NCBI RefSeq assembly: GCF_023715605.1
Contig: NZ_JAMBOL010000002.1
Coordinates: 1 to 64,000, forward strand
Direction of reading: 5' to 3'
Length of the DNA: 64,000 bases
From: Halalkalibacter oceani
GTDB lineage: Bacteria; Bacillota; Bacilli; Bacillales; Bacillaceae_D
Shown here: positions 17,706 to 26,433 of the stretch, piece by piece
How positions within the stretch are numbered: position 1 is the first letter of the stretch
How the letters are laid out: each line of letters opens with the position of its first letter
Position numbers and translations under genes: made by a program
Notes under the pieces: generated by a model
The model's database searches: none
What the model saw: only the letters and a program-made list of their open reading frames with translations
Told to the model about the DNA's origin: nothing

Positions 17706-17774
17706 TAATTTATAGCTTACTAATTGGTTTATGAGGTTTTTGGCAGAGTAAGTATGAAAAGGGAGGTAGTATGA

Positions 17775-19079
17775 ATGAAAAGAAGATCAATGTTGTTTTA
17801 CTTGGTTGTTATAGCGATGTTCATTTTAGCCGCATGTAGCGGAAATGAAAGTTCAACAGAAGAAAATAATAATTCTCCTGGCGAAGATGAACCAGTTGAA
17901 TTACGGTTTGCAATGTGGACAGGAACACCTGAAGAACAAGAGACCTGGGAGACATTGGCCGCTAAAGTTACTGAAGTCTATCCTCATATTACCGTGAAAT
18001 TCGAAACAGACTCCTTTGATCAATATTGGGATAAATTGCAATCACAAGTGGCGAGCCGGACTGCTGCTGATATTATTGCGTTGCAGTCCCAGCGAACGGG
18101 AACATTCGGTTATCGAGGTGTTTATGAACCGTTGGAGCCTTATATTGAAGCGACCCCTGACTTTAATATAGAAGACTTTGAACCGAATATTATGGATGCG
18201 CTTTCTTATGAAGGTCAGCTGGCTATTCCATATGACTTTGGTCCTTATATGCTTTATTACAATAAAGACATTTTTGACAAGCACGGAGTCGAATACCCGA
18301 CTGATAATATGAGCTGGGATGAATTCCTGGAAAAGGCTATTGCTACAACGGATGGAGAGACTTATGGTTTTGCTTTTAATTCAAGGCAATTTGATCAGAA
18401 CATTCCTTTCATTTGGCAAAACGGGGGTGGTTATATGGATGAAAATGCCGAAACCTCCTTAATGAACGATCCATCCACAGTCGAAGCGATTCAATTCATT
18501 GCCGATTTGCACCACAAATATAATGTTGTTGCGCCTAATAACGACCCAGGTAATACAACGTTATACAGAGATCAGTTTTATGATGGGAAAGTAGCGATGT
18601 ATCTCGACGGTCCTTGGAATGTTTCGAATGTTCGAGCTAGGGCCGATTTTGATTGGGATATTACAACTGTTCCTGCTGGTAAAGAAGGGTCACAAACTTA
18701 TGTAGCTGGGTCAGGTTTTGGGATTTATTCAGGGTCTGAGCATAAGGACGAAGCGTGGAAAGCAATTACCGTCATGCTGGGCGACGAAGGGTTTGAATAC
18801 TTGGCATCGCTTGGACGCGCTTATCCAGCTCGCTTAACAGCAACTCCATTTTACGAAGAAACAAGTGATGAACCATCCAACATTAATGCTGTAAAAGTTG
18901 CCGCGGAGACTTCAAGACCATTTAGAACGACAACCAATTGGCAAGAGGCTGATAGGATGTTTGTAAGGGAGCTTGATAACATTTGGTTTAATAATGAAGA
19001 TGTAGAAAGCGTCCTTGCGAGAATTGATGAACAATTCCAAGCATTGTTAGATGAGCATCAACAAACGATCTCTCAATAA
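17775..19079 (+). CDS. ABC sugar transporter substrate-binding lipoprotein
   Basis: A 434-residue extracellular solute-binding protein (family 1). The signal peptide ends FILAACSGNES, with the lipobox Cys at residue 21. ELRFAMWTG and KFETDSFDQYWDKLQSQVASR follow, then the usual ...GKVAMYLDGPW segment. It should capture a fucosylated oligosaccharide and pass it to the two permeases at 21208 and 22159. A terminator-like hairpin directly downstream would keep its transcript more abundant than the rest of the operon, a common pattern. GGGAGG precedes the ATG. Confidence 0.92.
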   Translation: MKRRSMLFYLVVIAMFILAACSGNESSTEENNNSPGEDEPVELRFAMWTGTPEEQETWETLAAKVTEVYPHITVKFETDSFDQYWDKLQSQVASRTAADIIALQSQRTGTFGYRGVYEPLEPYIEATPDFNIEDFEPNIMDALSYEGQLAIPYDFGPYMLYYNKDIFDKHGVEYPTDNMSWDEFLEKAIATTDGETYGFAFNSRQFDQNIPFIWQNGGGYMDENAETSLMNDPSTVEAIQFIADLHHKYNVVAPNNDPGNTTLYRDQFYDGKVAMYLDGPWNVSNVRARADFDWDITTVPAGKEGSQTYVAGSGFGIYSGSEHKDEAWKAITVMLGDEGFEYLASLGRAYPARLTATPFYEETSDEPSNINAVKVAAETSRPFRTTTNWQEADRMFVRELDNIWFNNEDVESVLARIDEQFQALLDEHQQTISQ

Positions 19080-19090
19080 CGACTAGTAGA

Positions 19091-19119
19091 AGAGAGAGCT
19101 GCTCGTTTGCTCTCTCTTT
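19091..19119 (+). terminator. Intra-operon terminator or attenuator after the binding protein
   Basis: AGAGAGAGC with its complement GCTCTCTCT and a short T run lies between the binding protein and the next gene, with no new promoter seen after it. Partial read-through would set the binding protein to permease ratio. Confidence 0.7.
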
Positions 19120-19163
19120 AGTTTGAAATCATTACCATTTCAAATAAAGGAGCTGACATTAAG

Positions 19164-21164
19164 ATGGACTGGATGGCTGACATGATGAGGGGTGTTCATT
19201 TAGATTTTCATATGCCGGAATTTCCACGGGAAGCGATAAAAAATTTCAATGCGATTGAACATGTTGCCGAATTAAAGCGGGCAAATGTGAATGTTGTCGC
19301 AGTATTTACAAAATGCCATTTTGGGAACGCCTTTTACAATACTAAAATTGGTCATAAGCACAGTGGACTGGAAACAGATTATTTTGGAGATGTTTTGGAA
19401 GAAGCTCATAAACAAGGGATAAAGGTATTAGCGTATTATTCCTTAGGAACCGACGAGCATGCTGTTACACATAATCCGGACTGGTATCAAATTGATGAGA
19501 ATGGAAACAAAAGGGATGGAAATGGAACGGTTTGGCATATGCCGTGTATAAACAGCCCGTATAAAGAAGAGCTTGCCATTCCACAAATTAAGGAGTTTAC
19601 TGAAAAATATGATATTGATGGTGTTTATATTGATATTCCTTATATTGTTCACCATACATGTTTTTGTCGTTCTTGTAAGAAAAAGTTTAAGCAGGAATAT
19701 GGTCGGGAGCTCACTCGGGATTTGCTAGAAGAAAATCGTGAAATGGTTGTCTCCTTCGGTCAAAAATCAGCCGCCCGCTGTTTGAAAGAAATTAGACACG
19801 CAGTCAAAGAGATTAAAAATGTTCCTATTTTCATCAACGGCGCTTGGAAAATGGGAGAGCCGGAAATCGTCAACCAACAAAGTGATATTGGCGTTTGGGA
19901 GTCACAGCCAGCTAATGGAAGTTATTTATATACATCGATGAAATCAAGATATGCAAGACAACTGGATCGCCCTATGTTGATTCAAACTGTGCGATTTACT
20001 GAGGGATGGGGGCTTATGTCCTGCAAAACAGCAGAACAGTTGAAGTATGAATCGGCAACCATTATGGCGAATGGCGGAATTGTAAATATCGGTGATCAGG
20101 TTATGCCGGATGGGACCTTGCAAAAGGGTGCTTACGATATTTTAAAAGAAGTATTTGAATTTGTAGAACAACGTGAGGAATATGCCGTGCGTCAGCGGAG
20201 CATCCCACATATTGCGTTAATTGCCAATTATACTTCACAACGCTATTGGGATAATGGCGATTTTGCGACTCTCGGAGCAAGCAAAATGTTAATTGAAGGG
20301 CATCAGCAATTTGATATTTATTATAATGACCAATTCAAAAACCTCGACAATTACAAAGTTGTGATTTTACCTGAAACAGTTCGATTGAATGAGAAATCAA
20401 TTGAGCAAATAATAGATTTTGTCCATCGAGGAGGGTTGCTACTCGCTTCTCAAAATGCCGTCCTGCAATTTAATGAACCAGTACGCTCAGATCTTTTTGG
20501 CGTTGAGTTTCATGAATATAGCACCTATAGCTTTACTTATATGACAGAACATGCTGATTTATGGAAAGGGACGGCAGCCATTCCCCAACTGGTTGATGGT
20601 GAAGTTCTCAAAATGTTTCCTGCCACGGCAGAGATTTTGAGCAAGATTCAATGGCCCTGTGGAGAATCCGTGCCTCCACGAGCATTTCGCCATCCAATGC
20701 CCCCTCCCGGCGATGTGAGTATCTTTCCGGCGATTAGTTTGAATCATTATGGAAAGGGAAAGGCTATTTTCTTTGCGGCGCCGATCTTTGAATCGTATTG
20801 GAATACGAATCATTTCTGGGTGAAGAATATTTTCAATAATTGTCTGGATTTTTATGATGACAGCAAGCCGTATGAGCTCGACGGGTTTCCTACACTTGAA
20901 GTCAATCTGGCGGAAAAAAACGGCAAACAATACTTACATTTAATCAATTACCAATCTTCACATATGGGCAATCGTCAGCAATCAATTTACGAGCCGATTG
21001 AACAAATTAATCCAGTTCATGACGTGAAGATTACGTGGAATGGTTCAGTTGATAAAGTCTTACTATTGCCGGAAAGAAAGGAGTTATCGTTTACTGTCCA
21101 GGAAAACAAAGTGGAAATTACCATTCCTCGTATTCATATCTACTCTATTTTAGAGCTTTCTTAA
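19164..21164 (+). CDS. GHL6/GH151-like glycosidase (first), possible alpha-L-fucosidase
   Basis: This 666-residue cytosolic protein has a TIM-barrel-like N-terminal half: RGVHLDFHMPEF, NVNVVAVFTKCHFGNAFY, KVLAYYSLGTDEHA and DGVYIDIPYIVHHTCFC. A Cys-x-Cys-x-x-Cys cluster follows the last of these (residues about 170-176). The middle (about 345-480) looks like the beta-galactosidase trimerisation/GATase-like domain, and a small beta domain ends the protein. This resembles hypothetical glycosyl hydrolase 6 (PF14871-like) proteins, some of which are GH151 fucosidases. The fucose role is inferred from position. It is paralogous to the gene at 23038. Confidence 0.72.
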   Translation: MDWMADMMRGVHLDFHMPEFPREAIKNFNAIEHVAELKRANVNVVAVFTKCHFGNAFYNTKIGHKHSGLETDYFGDVLEEAHKQGIKVLAYYSLGTDEHAVTHNPDWYQIDENGNKRDGNGTVWHMPCINSPYKEELAIPQIKEFTEKYDIDGVYIDIPYIVHHTCFCRSCKKKFKQEYGRELTRDLLEENREMVVSFGQKSAARCLKEIRHAVKEIKNVPIFINGAWKMGEPEIVNQQSDIGVWESQPANGSYLYTSMKSRYARQLDRPMLIQTVRFTEGWGLMSCKTAEQLKYESATIMANGGIVNIGDQVMPDGTLQKGAYDILKEVFEFVEQREEYAVRQRSIPHIALIANYTSQRYWDNGDFATLGASKMLIEGHQQFDIYYNDQFKNLDNYKVVILPETVRLNEKSIEQIIDFVHRGGLLLASQNAVLQFNEPVRSDLFGVEFHEYSTYSFTYMTEHADLWKGTAAIPQLVDGEVLKMFPATAEILSKIQWPCGESVPPRAFRHPMPPPGDVSIFPAISLNHYGKGKAIFFAAPIFESYWNTNHFWVKNIFNNCLDFYDDSKPYELDGFPTLEVNLAEKNGKQYLHLINYQSSHMGNRQQSIYEPIEQINPVHDVKITWNGSVDKVLLLPERKELSFTVQENKVEITIPRIHIYSILELS

Positions 21165-21207
21165 ACACAATGAACGGTTATGGCACATAACAAAGAGGAG
21201 GATGGAT

Positions 21208-22146
21208 ATGAGTACGGGACCAGTTTTAAATGAGACGAAGCTTGATAGAAAGCAAAGTAAGGTCAAGCCGAAATCTCGCTATTCCAAAAGTGAAACAATA
21301 GCCGGCTATTTATTTTTGACACCAAATATTATTGGTTTTTTATGCTTTGTCGCGATTCCGGTTTTTATTTCACTTATTTTAAGCTTTTTTTCATGGGATT
21401 TAGTCGCTCCCCCGCAATTTGTCGGGCTTGAGAATTTTCAAACGCTCCTTTTTCATGATCCGGTTTTTTGGAGAGTCGTTAAAAACACCTTAGTTTATGT
21501 CGGATTGTATATTCCATTAAACATTATCGTTTCGCTTGGACTCGCTTTATGGCTATGCTCTATCAAAAAGAACGCCTTGCTTAAAACAATCTTTTTTCTT
21601 CCGGTGTTGGCTCCGACGGTAGCTGTTGCTCTAGTTTGGAAGTTTTTATACGAGCCGCAAGGATTAGTGAATTTTGTTCTTTCTATATTGCATATTCCGG
21701 CGGTCGGTTGGTTAGGAGACCCGGACTTTGCTCTATTAGGTGTTGTACTGATGAGTGTTTGGAAGTTTTATGGTTTAAATATGGTTATTTTTATAGCTGG
21801 AATTAAGGCAATACCGACGACTCTTTATGAAGCGGCTAAAATAGATGGTGCCAATAGTTTTCATCGTTTTTTTAAGATTACGTTACCGATGATTTCTCCG
21901 GCAATGTTCTTTGCGATTGTCATGACGTTGATTTCTTCTTTTCAAGTATTTGACCAGGTCATGGTAATGACGGGAGGGGGACCGGCCAATGCCACGAACA
22001 CGATCGTGATGTACATTTATGAAACCGGGTTCCAGTATTTTAGAATGGGCCGGGCTGCAGCTATTGCATGGCTGTTGTTTATCGTTATTTTCATCGTGAC
22101 GTTAATTCAGCTAAAGCTCCAAAAGAAATGGGTTAATTATGAATAA
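21208..22146 (+). CDS. ABC sugar transporter permease, MalF/UgpA type
   Basis: A 312-residue permease with six transmembrane helices. It has the cytoplasmic EAA loop YEAAKIDGANSFHRFFKITLPMISP (residues about 210-235), which contacts the ATPase. ATG at 21208 is used because GAGGAGG ends directly before the ATG at 21202. It pairs with the MalG-type permease 12 bp downstream. No ATPase gene is in the cluster; Bacillus importers of this class share MsmX, so that is expected from elsewhere in the genome. Confidence 0.92.
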   Translation: MSTGPVLNETKLDRKQSKVKPKSRYSKSETIAGYLFLTPNIIGFLCFVAIPVFISLILSFFSWDLVAPPQFVGLENFQTLLFHDPVFWRVVKNTLVYVGLYIPLNIIVSLGLALWLCSIKKNALLKTIFFLPVLAPTVAVALVWKFLYEPQGLVNFVLSILHIPAVGWLGDPDFALLGVVLMSVWKFYGLNMVIFIAGIKAIPTTLYEAAKIDGANSFHRFFKITLPMISPAMFFAIVMTLISSFQVFDQVMVMTGGGPANATNTIVMYIYETGFQYFRMGRAAAIAWLLFIVIFIVTLIQLKLQKKWVNYE

Positions 22147-22158
22147 GGAGATGTACGT

Positions 22159-23004
22159 ATGAACAATCATGCTCTTGCTTCTAAAAAGAACGTCTTAAAG
22201 CTATTATCGATCATCGGCATTTCAGCGTGTGCCCTTATTACGTTAGTCCCTTTAGTTTGGATGCTGGCGACTTCTTTAAAAATTGAAAGTGAAGCGATTA
22301 CATTTCCGCCGACTTTAATTGGCTCACGCCTTGCCTTTGAAAACTTTGCCGATGCATGGAACTTTATCCCTTTTGGCCGCTATTTTTTCAACACAATATT
22401 TGTTTCGGTGTCGATTGTCATCCTTGAATTATTAACAGCTTCATTAGCGGCTTACGCCTTTGCAAGGCTTCGTTTTCCAGGAAGAGATTTGCTGTTTGTT
22501 TTGTATCTTTCCACGTTAATGATACCTGTCCAAGTTACAATCATCCCTCAGTTTATTTTAATGAACTATTTTGGCTGGATTGATACGTATCAAGGATTGA
22601 TTCTGCCTAATGCGTTTACGGCGTTTGGGACGTTTCTTTTAAGACAATTCTTCTTAGGAATCCCTTACGAGCTTGAAGAGGCAGGGAGGATTGATGGCTG
22701 CACGAGATTTGGTTTATATTGGAGGATCATTTTACCACTGGGCAAGCCAGCATTAGCGGCATTAGCCGTTTTTAGCTTCGTCAACCAATGGAATAATTTT
22801 CTCTGGCCATTGATTATGACAAATTCTGTGGAGATGAGGGTTCTCTCAGTCGGGCTGCAAGCTTTTCAGCTTCAGTATGGGACGGTCTGGCATTTAATGA
22901 TGGCCGCCGCAGCCATCGCGATCATTCCGTCGATTCTTGTCTTTGTGTTCTTGCAACGTTATTTAGAGGAAGGAATTACGATGAGTGGAATGGGTGGCAG
23001 ATAG
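22159..23004 (+). CDS. ABC sugar transporter permease, MalG/UgpE type
   Basis: A 281-residue six-helix permease with the EAA loop YELEEAGRIDGCTRFGLYWRIILPL at about residues 170-195 and the typical start LITLVPLVWMLATSLK. It is the partner of the upstream permease and completes the membrane channel of the fucoside importer. AAGGAG precedes the ATG. It is followed after 33 bp by the second GHL6-like gene. Confidence 0.92.
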   Translation: MNNHALASKKNVLKLLSIIGISACALITLVPLVWMLATSLKIESEAITFPPTLIGSRLAFENFADAWNFIPFGRYFFNTIFVSVSIVILELLTASLAAYAFARLRFPGRDLLFVLYLSTLMIPVQVTIIPQFILMNYFGWIDTYQGLILPNAFTAFGTFLLRQFFLGIPYELEEAGRIDGCTRFGLYWRIILPLGKPALAALAVFSFVNQWNNFLWPLIMTNSVEMRVLSVGLQAFQLQYGTVWHLMMAAAAIAIIPSILVFVFLQRYLEEGITMSGMGGR

Positions 23005-23037
23005 AATCGCCTGAAAATGAAAGGAGAGCGAGCAAAG

Positions 23038-25044
23038 ATGAACGTTGATGAGCTGCGCTACAGACAAATACACATGGATTTTCATACAAGTCCGCATATC
23101 GAAAAGGTTGGAGAGCAATTTGATGCTGAGGAGTTTGCTCAAACGTTAAAAAGGGCTCATGTTAACTCTGTAACGGTTTTTGCCCGTTGTCACCATGGCT
23201 ATCTCTACTATGAGTCACAACAAAATCCGGAACGGATTCACCCACATTTAGTTAATAAACGATTGTTACATGAGCAAATCGAGGCTTGTCATAAGCATGG
23301 AATACGCGCCCCGATTTATATAACGGTCCAATGGGATCATTATACAGCCGATGAGCACCCGGAGTGGCTTGTTTTAGATGAGAATGGCAAGCCTTATTCG
23401 CAGCCTTTTCATAACACATTATATGAACCGGGGTTTTACCGTTCCTTATGCGTGAATTCTCCTTACCGGCAGTTTTTACTAAAGCATACCGAGGAGGTTC
23501 TTCGCTACTTTCCGGTTGATGGCTTGTTTTTTGATATTGTTAAACCGATAGCATGCTCCTGCAAATATTGCCGGGCGGGAATGAAAGCGAAAGGTTTGGA
23601 TCCGTCAGTCAAGAAAAATCGCGATGCTTATGCGAAAGAGGTCATTCACTCATTTATGCGGGAGATGACAGCCTTTGTCCGCCAGCATAATCAAGCATGT
23701 TCCATTTTTTATAATCGCGGCCATATAGGAACAGATCATCGAAGCGTGAAAGACGCATTCACCCATTTTGAATTAGAATCCTTGCCTAGTGGACATTGGG
23801 GCTATGCCCACTTCCCTATAACGATGCATTATGCAAGAACCCTTGGGATTGATTGCCTTGGCCAGACAGGAAAATTTCATACGATGTGGGGAGACTTTCA
23901 TTCTTTTAAAAATCAAGCGGCACTTGAGTATGAATGCTTTCGCATGCTGGCCCTAAATGCTAAATGTATGATTGGAGATCAACTAGAGCCGAATGGGAAA
24001 CTATCGCCCGCAGTTTATGATCTGATCGGCAAAGTTTATCAGCAGGTATCTTTGAAAGAGCGATGGTGTAATGAAGCTACAGCTGTAACTGATATTGGTG
24101 TCTTCACTAGTGAGGAATTTGTCGGAGCGGACTCACATGGTCTGCCTCCAGAAATGCTCGGAGTGGTAAGAATCTTGCAGGAAGGCGGTCATCAGTTTGA
24201 TATTTTAGATACACAGAGTGAGTTATTCGCTTATAAGCTGTTAATTTTACCTGACCGGATTACAGTATCTCCTTTCTTTGCCGCTAAACTAGAGCAATAT
24301 CTTGCCGACGGAGGAGCACTGCTTGCTTCCTATCGTTCAGGTTTGAATAAAGAGGGGACTGCTTTCACCTTGAGCTCATTAGGTATAAATTATGTTGGAG
24401 AAGCCCCGTTTAGTCCGGATTTTATTGTCCCTAACGAGTCGCTGGGCGAGGGACTACCGGAAACGGAGCATGTGATGTACTTGCAAGGTCTTCATGTAGA
24501 AGCGGTGGAATCTAGTCATGTTATAGCACCGGCTATTACACCTTATTTTAATCGGACGTGGGAGCATTATTGTTCTCATCGTCATACACCGTCAGCTGGA
24601 AAAGCGGGTTATCCGGCTATTATTCAAAATGAGCAAGTCATTTATTTTATTCATCCAGTTTTCACCCAATATGATGAAAATGCACCAAAGTGGGTGAAAC
24701 AATTAGTCTTAAATGCTGTTGCAAATCTCTTGCCAGAACCGACTTTGCAGCATGACGGACCAAGCACTTTGCTAACAACTGTCAATGAGCAGAAAAAAGA
24801 ACGACGCTGGATCGTTCATTTGCTGCACTATATTCCTGAACGCCGCTCCAAAACGATTGATACAATTGAAGATGTGATTCCGTTATTTGATGTTGAATTA
24901 TCGATTAAACTACCGTCCAACGTAAAAAAAGTCACGTTAGTCCCTGAAGGAAAAGAGATCAGCTTTACGAGCAAAAATGACCGGTGCTTATTTACAGTAC
25001 CAACGATCGAGGGCCACCAGATGGTGAGTATAGAATTTGAGTAA
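23038..25044 (+). CDS. GHL6/GH151-like glycosidase (second), possible alpha-L-fucosidase
   Basis: This 668-residue protein is a paralog of the gene at 19164, with matching landmarks: QIHMDFHTSPH, VNSVTVFARCHHGYLYY, APIYITVQWDHYTADEHPEW and VDGLFFDIVKPIACSCKYC. The last again ends in Cys-x-Cys-x-x-Cys. The GATase-like trimerisation domain and a C-terminal beta domain follow. There is no signal peptide, so it should act in the cytoplasm on the imported sugar. ATG at 23038 is chosen because AAAGGAG lies between it and the in-frame ATG at 23017. Enzyme specificity is inferred from the cluster. Confidence 0.7.
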   Translation: MNVDELRYRQIHMDFHTSPHIEKVGEQFDAEEFAQTLKRAHVNSVTVFARCHHGYLYYESQQNPERIHPHLVNKRLLHEQIEACHKHGIRAPIYITVQWDHYTADEHPEWLVLDENGKPYSQPFHNTLYEPGFYRSLCVNSPYRQFLLKHTEEVLRYFPVDGLFFDIVKPIACSCKYCRAGMKAKGLDPSVKKNRDAYAKEVIHSFMREMTAFVRQHNQACSIFYNRGHIGTDHRSVKDAFTHFELESLPSGHWGYAHFPITMHYARTLGIDCLGQTGKFHTMWGDFHSFKNQAALEYECFRMLALNAKCMIGDQLEPNGKLSPAVYDLIGKVYQQVSLKERWCNEATAVTDIGVFTSEEFVGADSHGLPPEMLGVVRILQEGGHQFDILDTQSELFAYKLLILPDRITVSPFFAAKLEQYLADGGALLASYRSGLNKEGTAFTLSSLGINYVGEAPFSPDFIVPNESLGEGLPETEHVMYLQGLHVEAVESSHVIAPAITPYFNRTWEHYCSHRHTPSAGKAGYPAIIQNEQVIYFIHPVFTQYDENAPKWVKQLVLNAVANLLPEPTLQHDGPSTLLTTVNEQKKERRWIVHLLHYIPERRSKTIDTIEDVIPLFDVELSIKLPSNVKKVTLVPEGKEISFTSKNDRCLFTVPTIEGHQMVSIEFE

Positions 25045-25059
25045 CAGCTGGAGGAAAAA

Positions 25060-25890
25060 ATGAGAATAGACGCCCATCAGCACTATTGGAAGCTTTCGCG
25101 AGGAGATTATAGCTGGATTACCGAAGAGTTGACGATATTAAGGCGTGATTATTTACCAGAGCATTTGCAGCCGCATTTACATCAGCAGCTTATTGATAAA
25201 ACAATCGTCGTCCAAGCAGCGCCAACGTTAGCGGAAACAGAATTTCTTCTCAGCTTAAGCGAGAAGGATGATTCCATCGCAGGTGTTGTTGGATGGCTTG
25301 ATCTGGAAAGCTCTGATTATAAAGCCCAATTTGATAGATTACGCCGTCATCCCCGGTTTGTCGGTTTTCGCATTATGATTCAAGATATGGAAGACCCCGC
25401 GGTTCTTTTGAAGTCTTGGTATATCGAAGCACTCCGCTATTTTGCCGAATTAGATGTACCGGTAGATTTGCTTCTTAGAGCAGATCAGCTTACATGGCTG
25501 CTGGCGGTAATGGAACAAGTACCGAATGTAAGAGGGGTGATTGATCATCTGGCTAAACCGAATATTGCCAAAGCCGAATGGGAGCCATGGAAAAGTCAAA
25601 TGAGTCAATTAGCCAGTTACCCTAGCCTTTATTGTAAGCTGTCGGGAATGGTGACAGAGGCCGATCATCAACATTGGAAAGCGGAAGAATTGATTCGTTA
25701 TATTGATCATATTTTGCAGGAGTTTGGCCCTGAACGTGTGATGTATGGCAGTGACTGGCCGGTTTGCCTACTGGCAGCCAGCTATGAGGAAGTAATAGCA
25801 GTGTTAGAAGCGGCTATTGCAAAGCAGCTAACTACAGCAGAAAAGGAACAACTTTTCGGAGGGAACGCGCAAATTTTTTATAAGCTATAA
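25060..25890 (+). CDS. Amidohydrolase of the L-fucono/rhamnono-lactonase type
   Basis: A 276-residue metal-dependent hydrolase of the COG3618 amidohydrolase family. It has the N-terminal HxH motif in MRIDAHQHYWKL, the VVQAAPTLAETEFLLSLS strand-helix unit, VIDHLAKP (metal-binding His) and YGSDWPVCLLAASYEE near the end (conserved Asp). Members open sugar 1,5- or 1,4-lactones such as L-fuconolactone. With the SDR at 12960 it would convert L-fucose to L-fuconate without phosphorylation. GGAGG precedes the ATG. It is the last gene of the cluster transcript. Confidence 0.88.
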   Translation: MRIDAHQHYWKLSRGDYSWITEELTILRRDYLPEHLQPHLHQQLIDKTIVVQAAPTLAETEFLLSLSEKDDSIAGVVGWLDLESSDYKAQFDRLRRHPRFVGFRIMIQDMEDPAVLLKSWYIEALRYFAELDVPVDLLLRADQLTWLLAVMEQVPNVRGVIDHLAKPNIAKAEWEPWKSQMSQLASYPSLYCKLSGMVTEADHQHWKAEELIRYIDHILQEFGPERVMYGSDWPVCLLAASYEEVIAVLEAAIAKQLTTAEKEQLFGGNAQIFYKL

Positions 25891-25971
25891 AGAGTTTCCC
25901 TTGCTTACACAATGAAACATCTACAGATCTCGGTGTATCACGTTTCGCTAAAAACAGATTTGGTCTCATGG

Positions 25972-26011
25972 GGGCTGCGCCAAAAGGTTGTTTTACTTTT
26001 TGACCCAGCCC
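25972..26011. repeat. Terminator-like dispersed repeat
   Basis: GGGCTGCGCCAAAAGG with its near complement CTTTTTGACCCAGCCC, a copy of the repeat family first seen at 4509. It probably terminates the fucose cluster. Nothing else was seen in 25891-26088. Confidence 0.6.
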
Positions 26012-26088
26012 TAAGCAATGAGCGTACTCGCTACGCTCTTTTTAAAGCCATTGTTATTTTATACTAAGTAGTTTTGTCTCAACCTCTT

Positions 26089-26253
26089 CTATTCAACCGG
26101 GCGGCTGCGCAGATAAATCCAAGCAGCTATGCCAAGGTTGATAATCCCGACGATGATAAACAGCCAGGAAGAGGACCCGGCGACAAAACCGCCGCTGATC
26201 CAAAGCACGGCTGCGAGAAACAAGCCGATGCTTAATGGGGGAATGTTTTTCAT
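26089..26253 (-). CDS. Small two-helix membrane protein, 54 residues
   Basis: A short gene starting MKNIPPLSIGLFLAAVLWISG and ending IYLRSRPVE, with two hydrophobic helices (residues 7-24 and 30-47). AAAGGAG lies 8 nt before the ATG, which makes it a convincing gene despite its size. The family is not recognised. It is divergent from the gene at 26434. Confidence 0.7.
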   Translation of the reverse strand: MKNIPPLSIGLFLAAVLWISGGFVAGSSSWLFIIVGIINLGIAAWIYLRSRPVE

Positions 26254-26433
26254 GAGCGATAACTCCTTTCCTACTGATAATATAGCAGGATTCCAATGCG
26301 GCGCAAGGGGGAGAGAAGGGGAGAATGTTTTGGATAGAATAGTAGTCGATTTGCCGGTGATCGATTATACTAGACAGTAGTATATGTTCTATTGCGGTTG
26401 TCCGATTAAAAGGCAAAGAAATGGTTGAGATAG

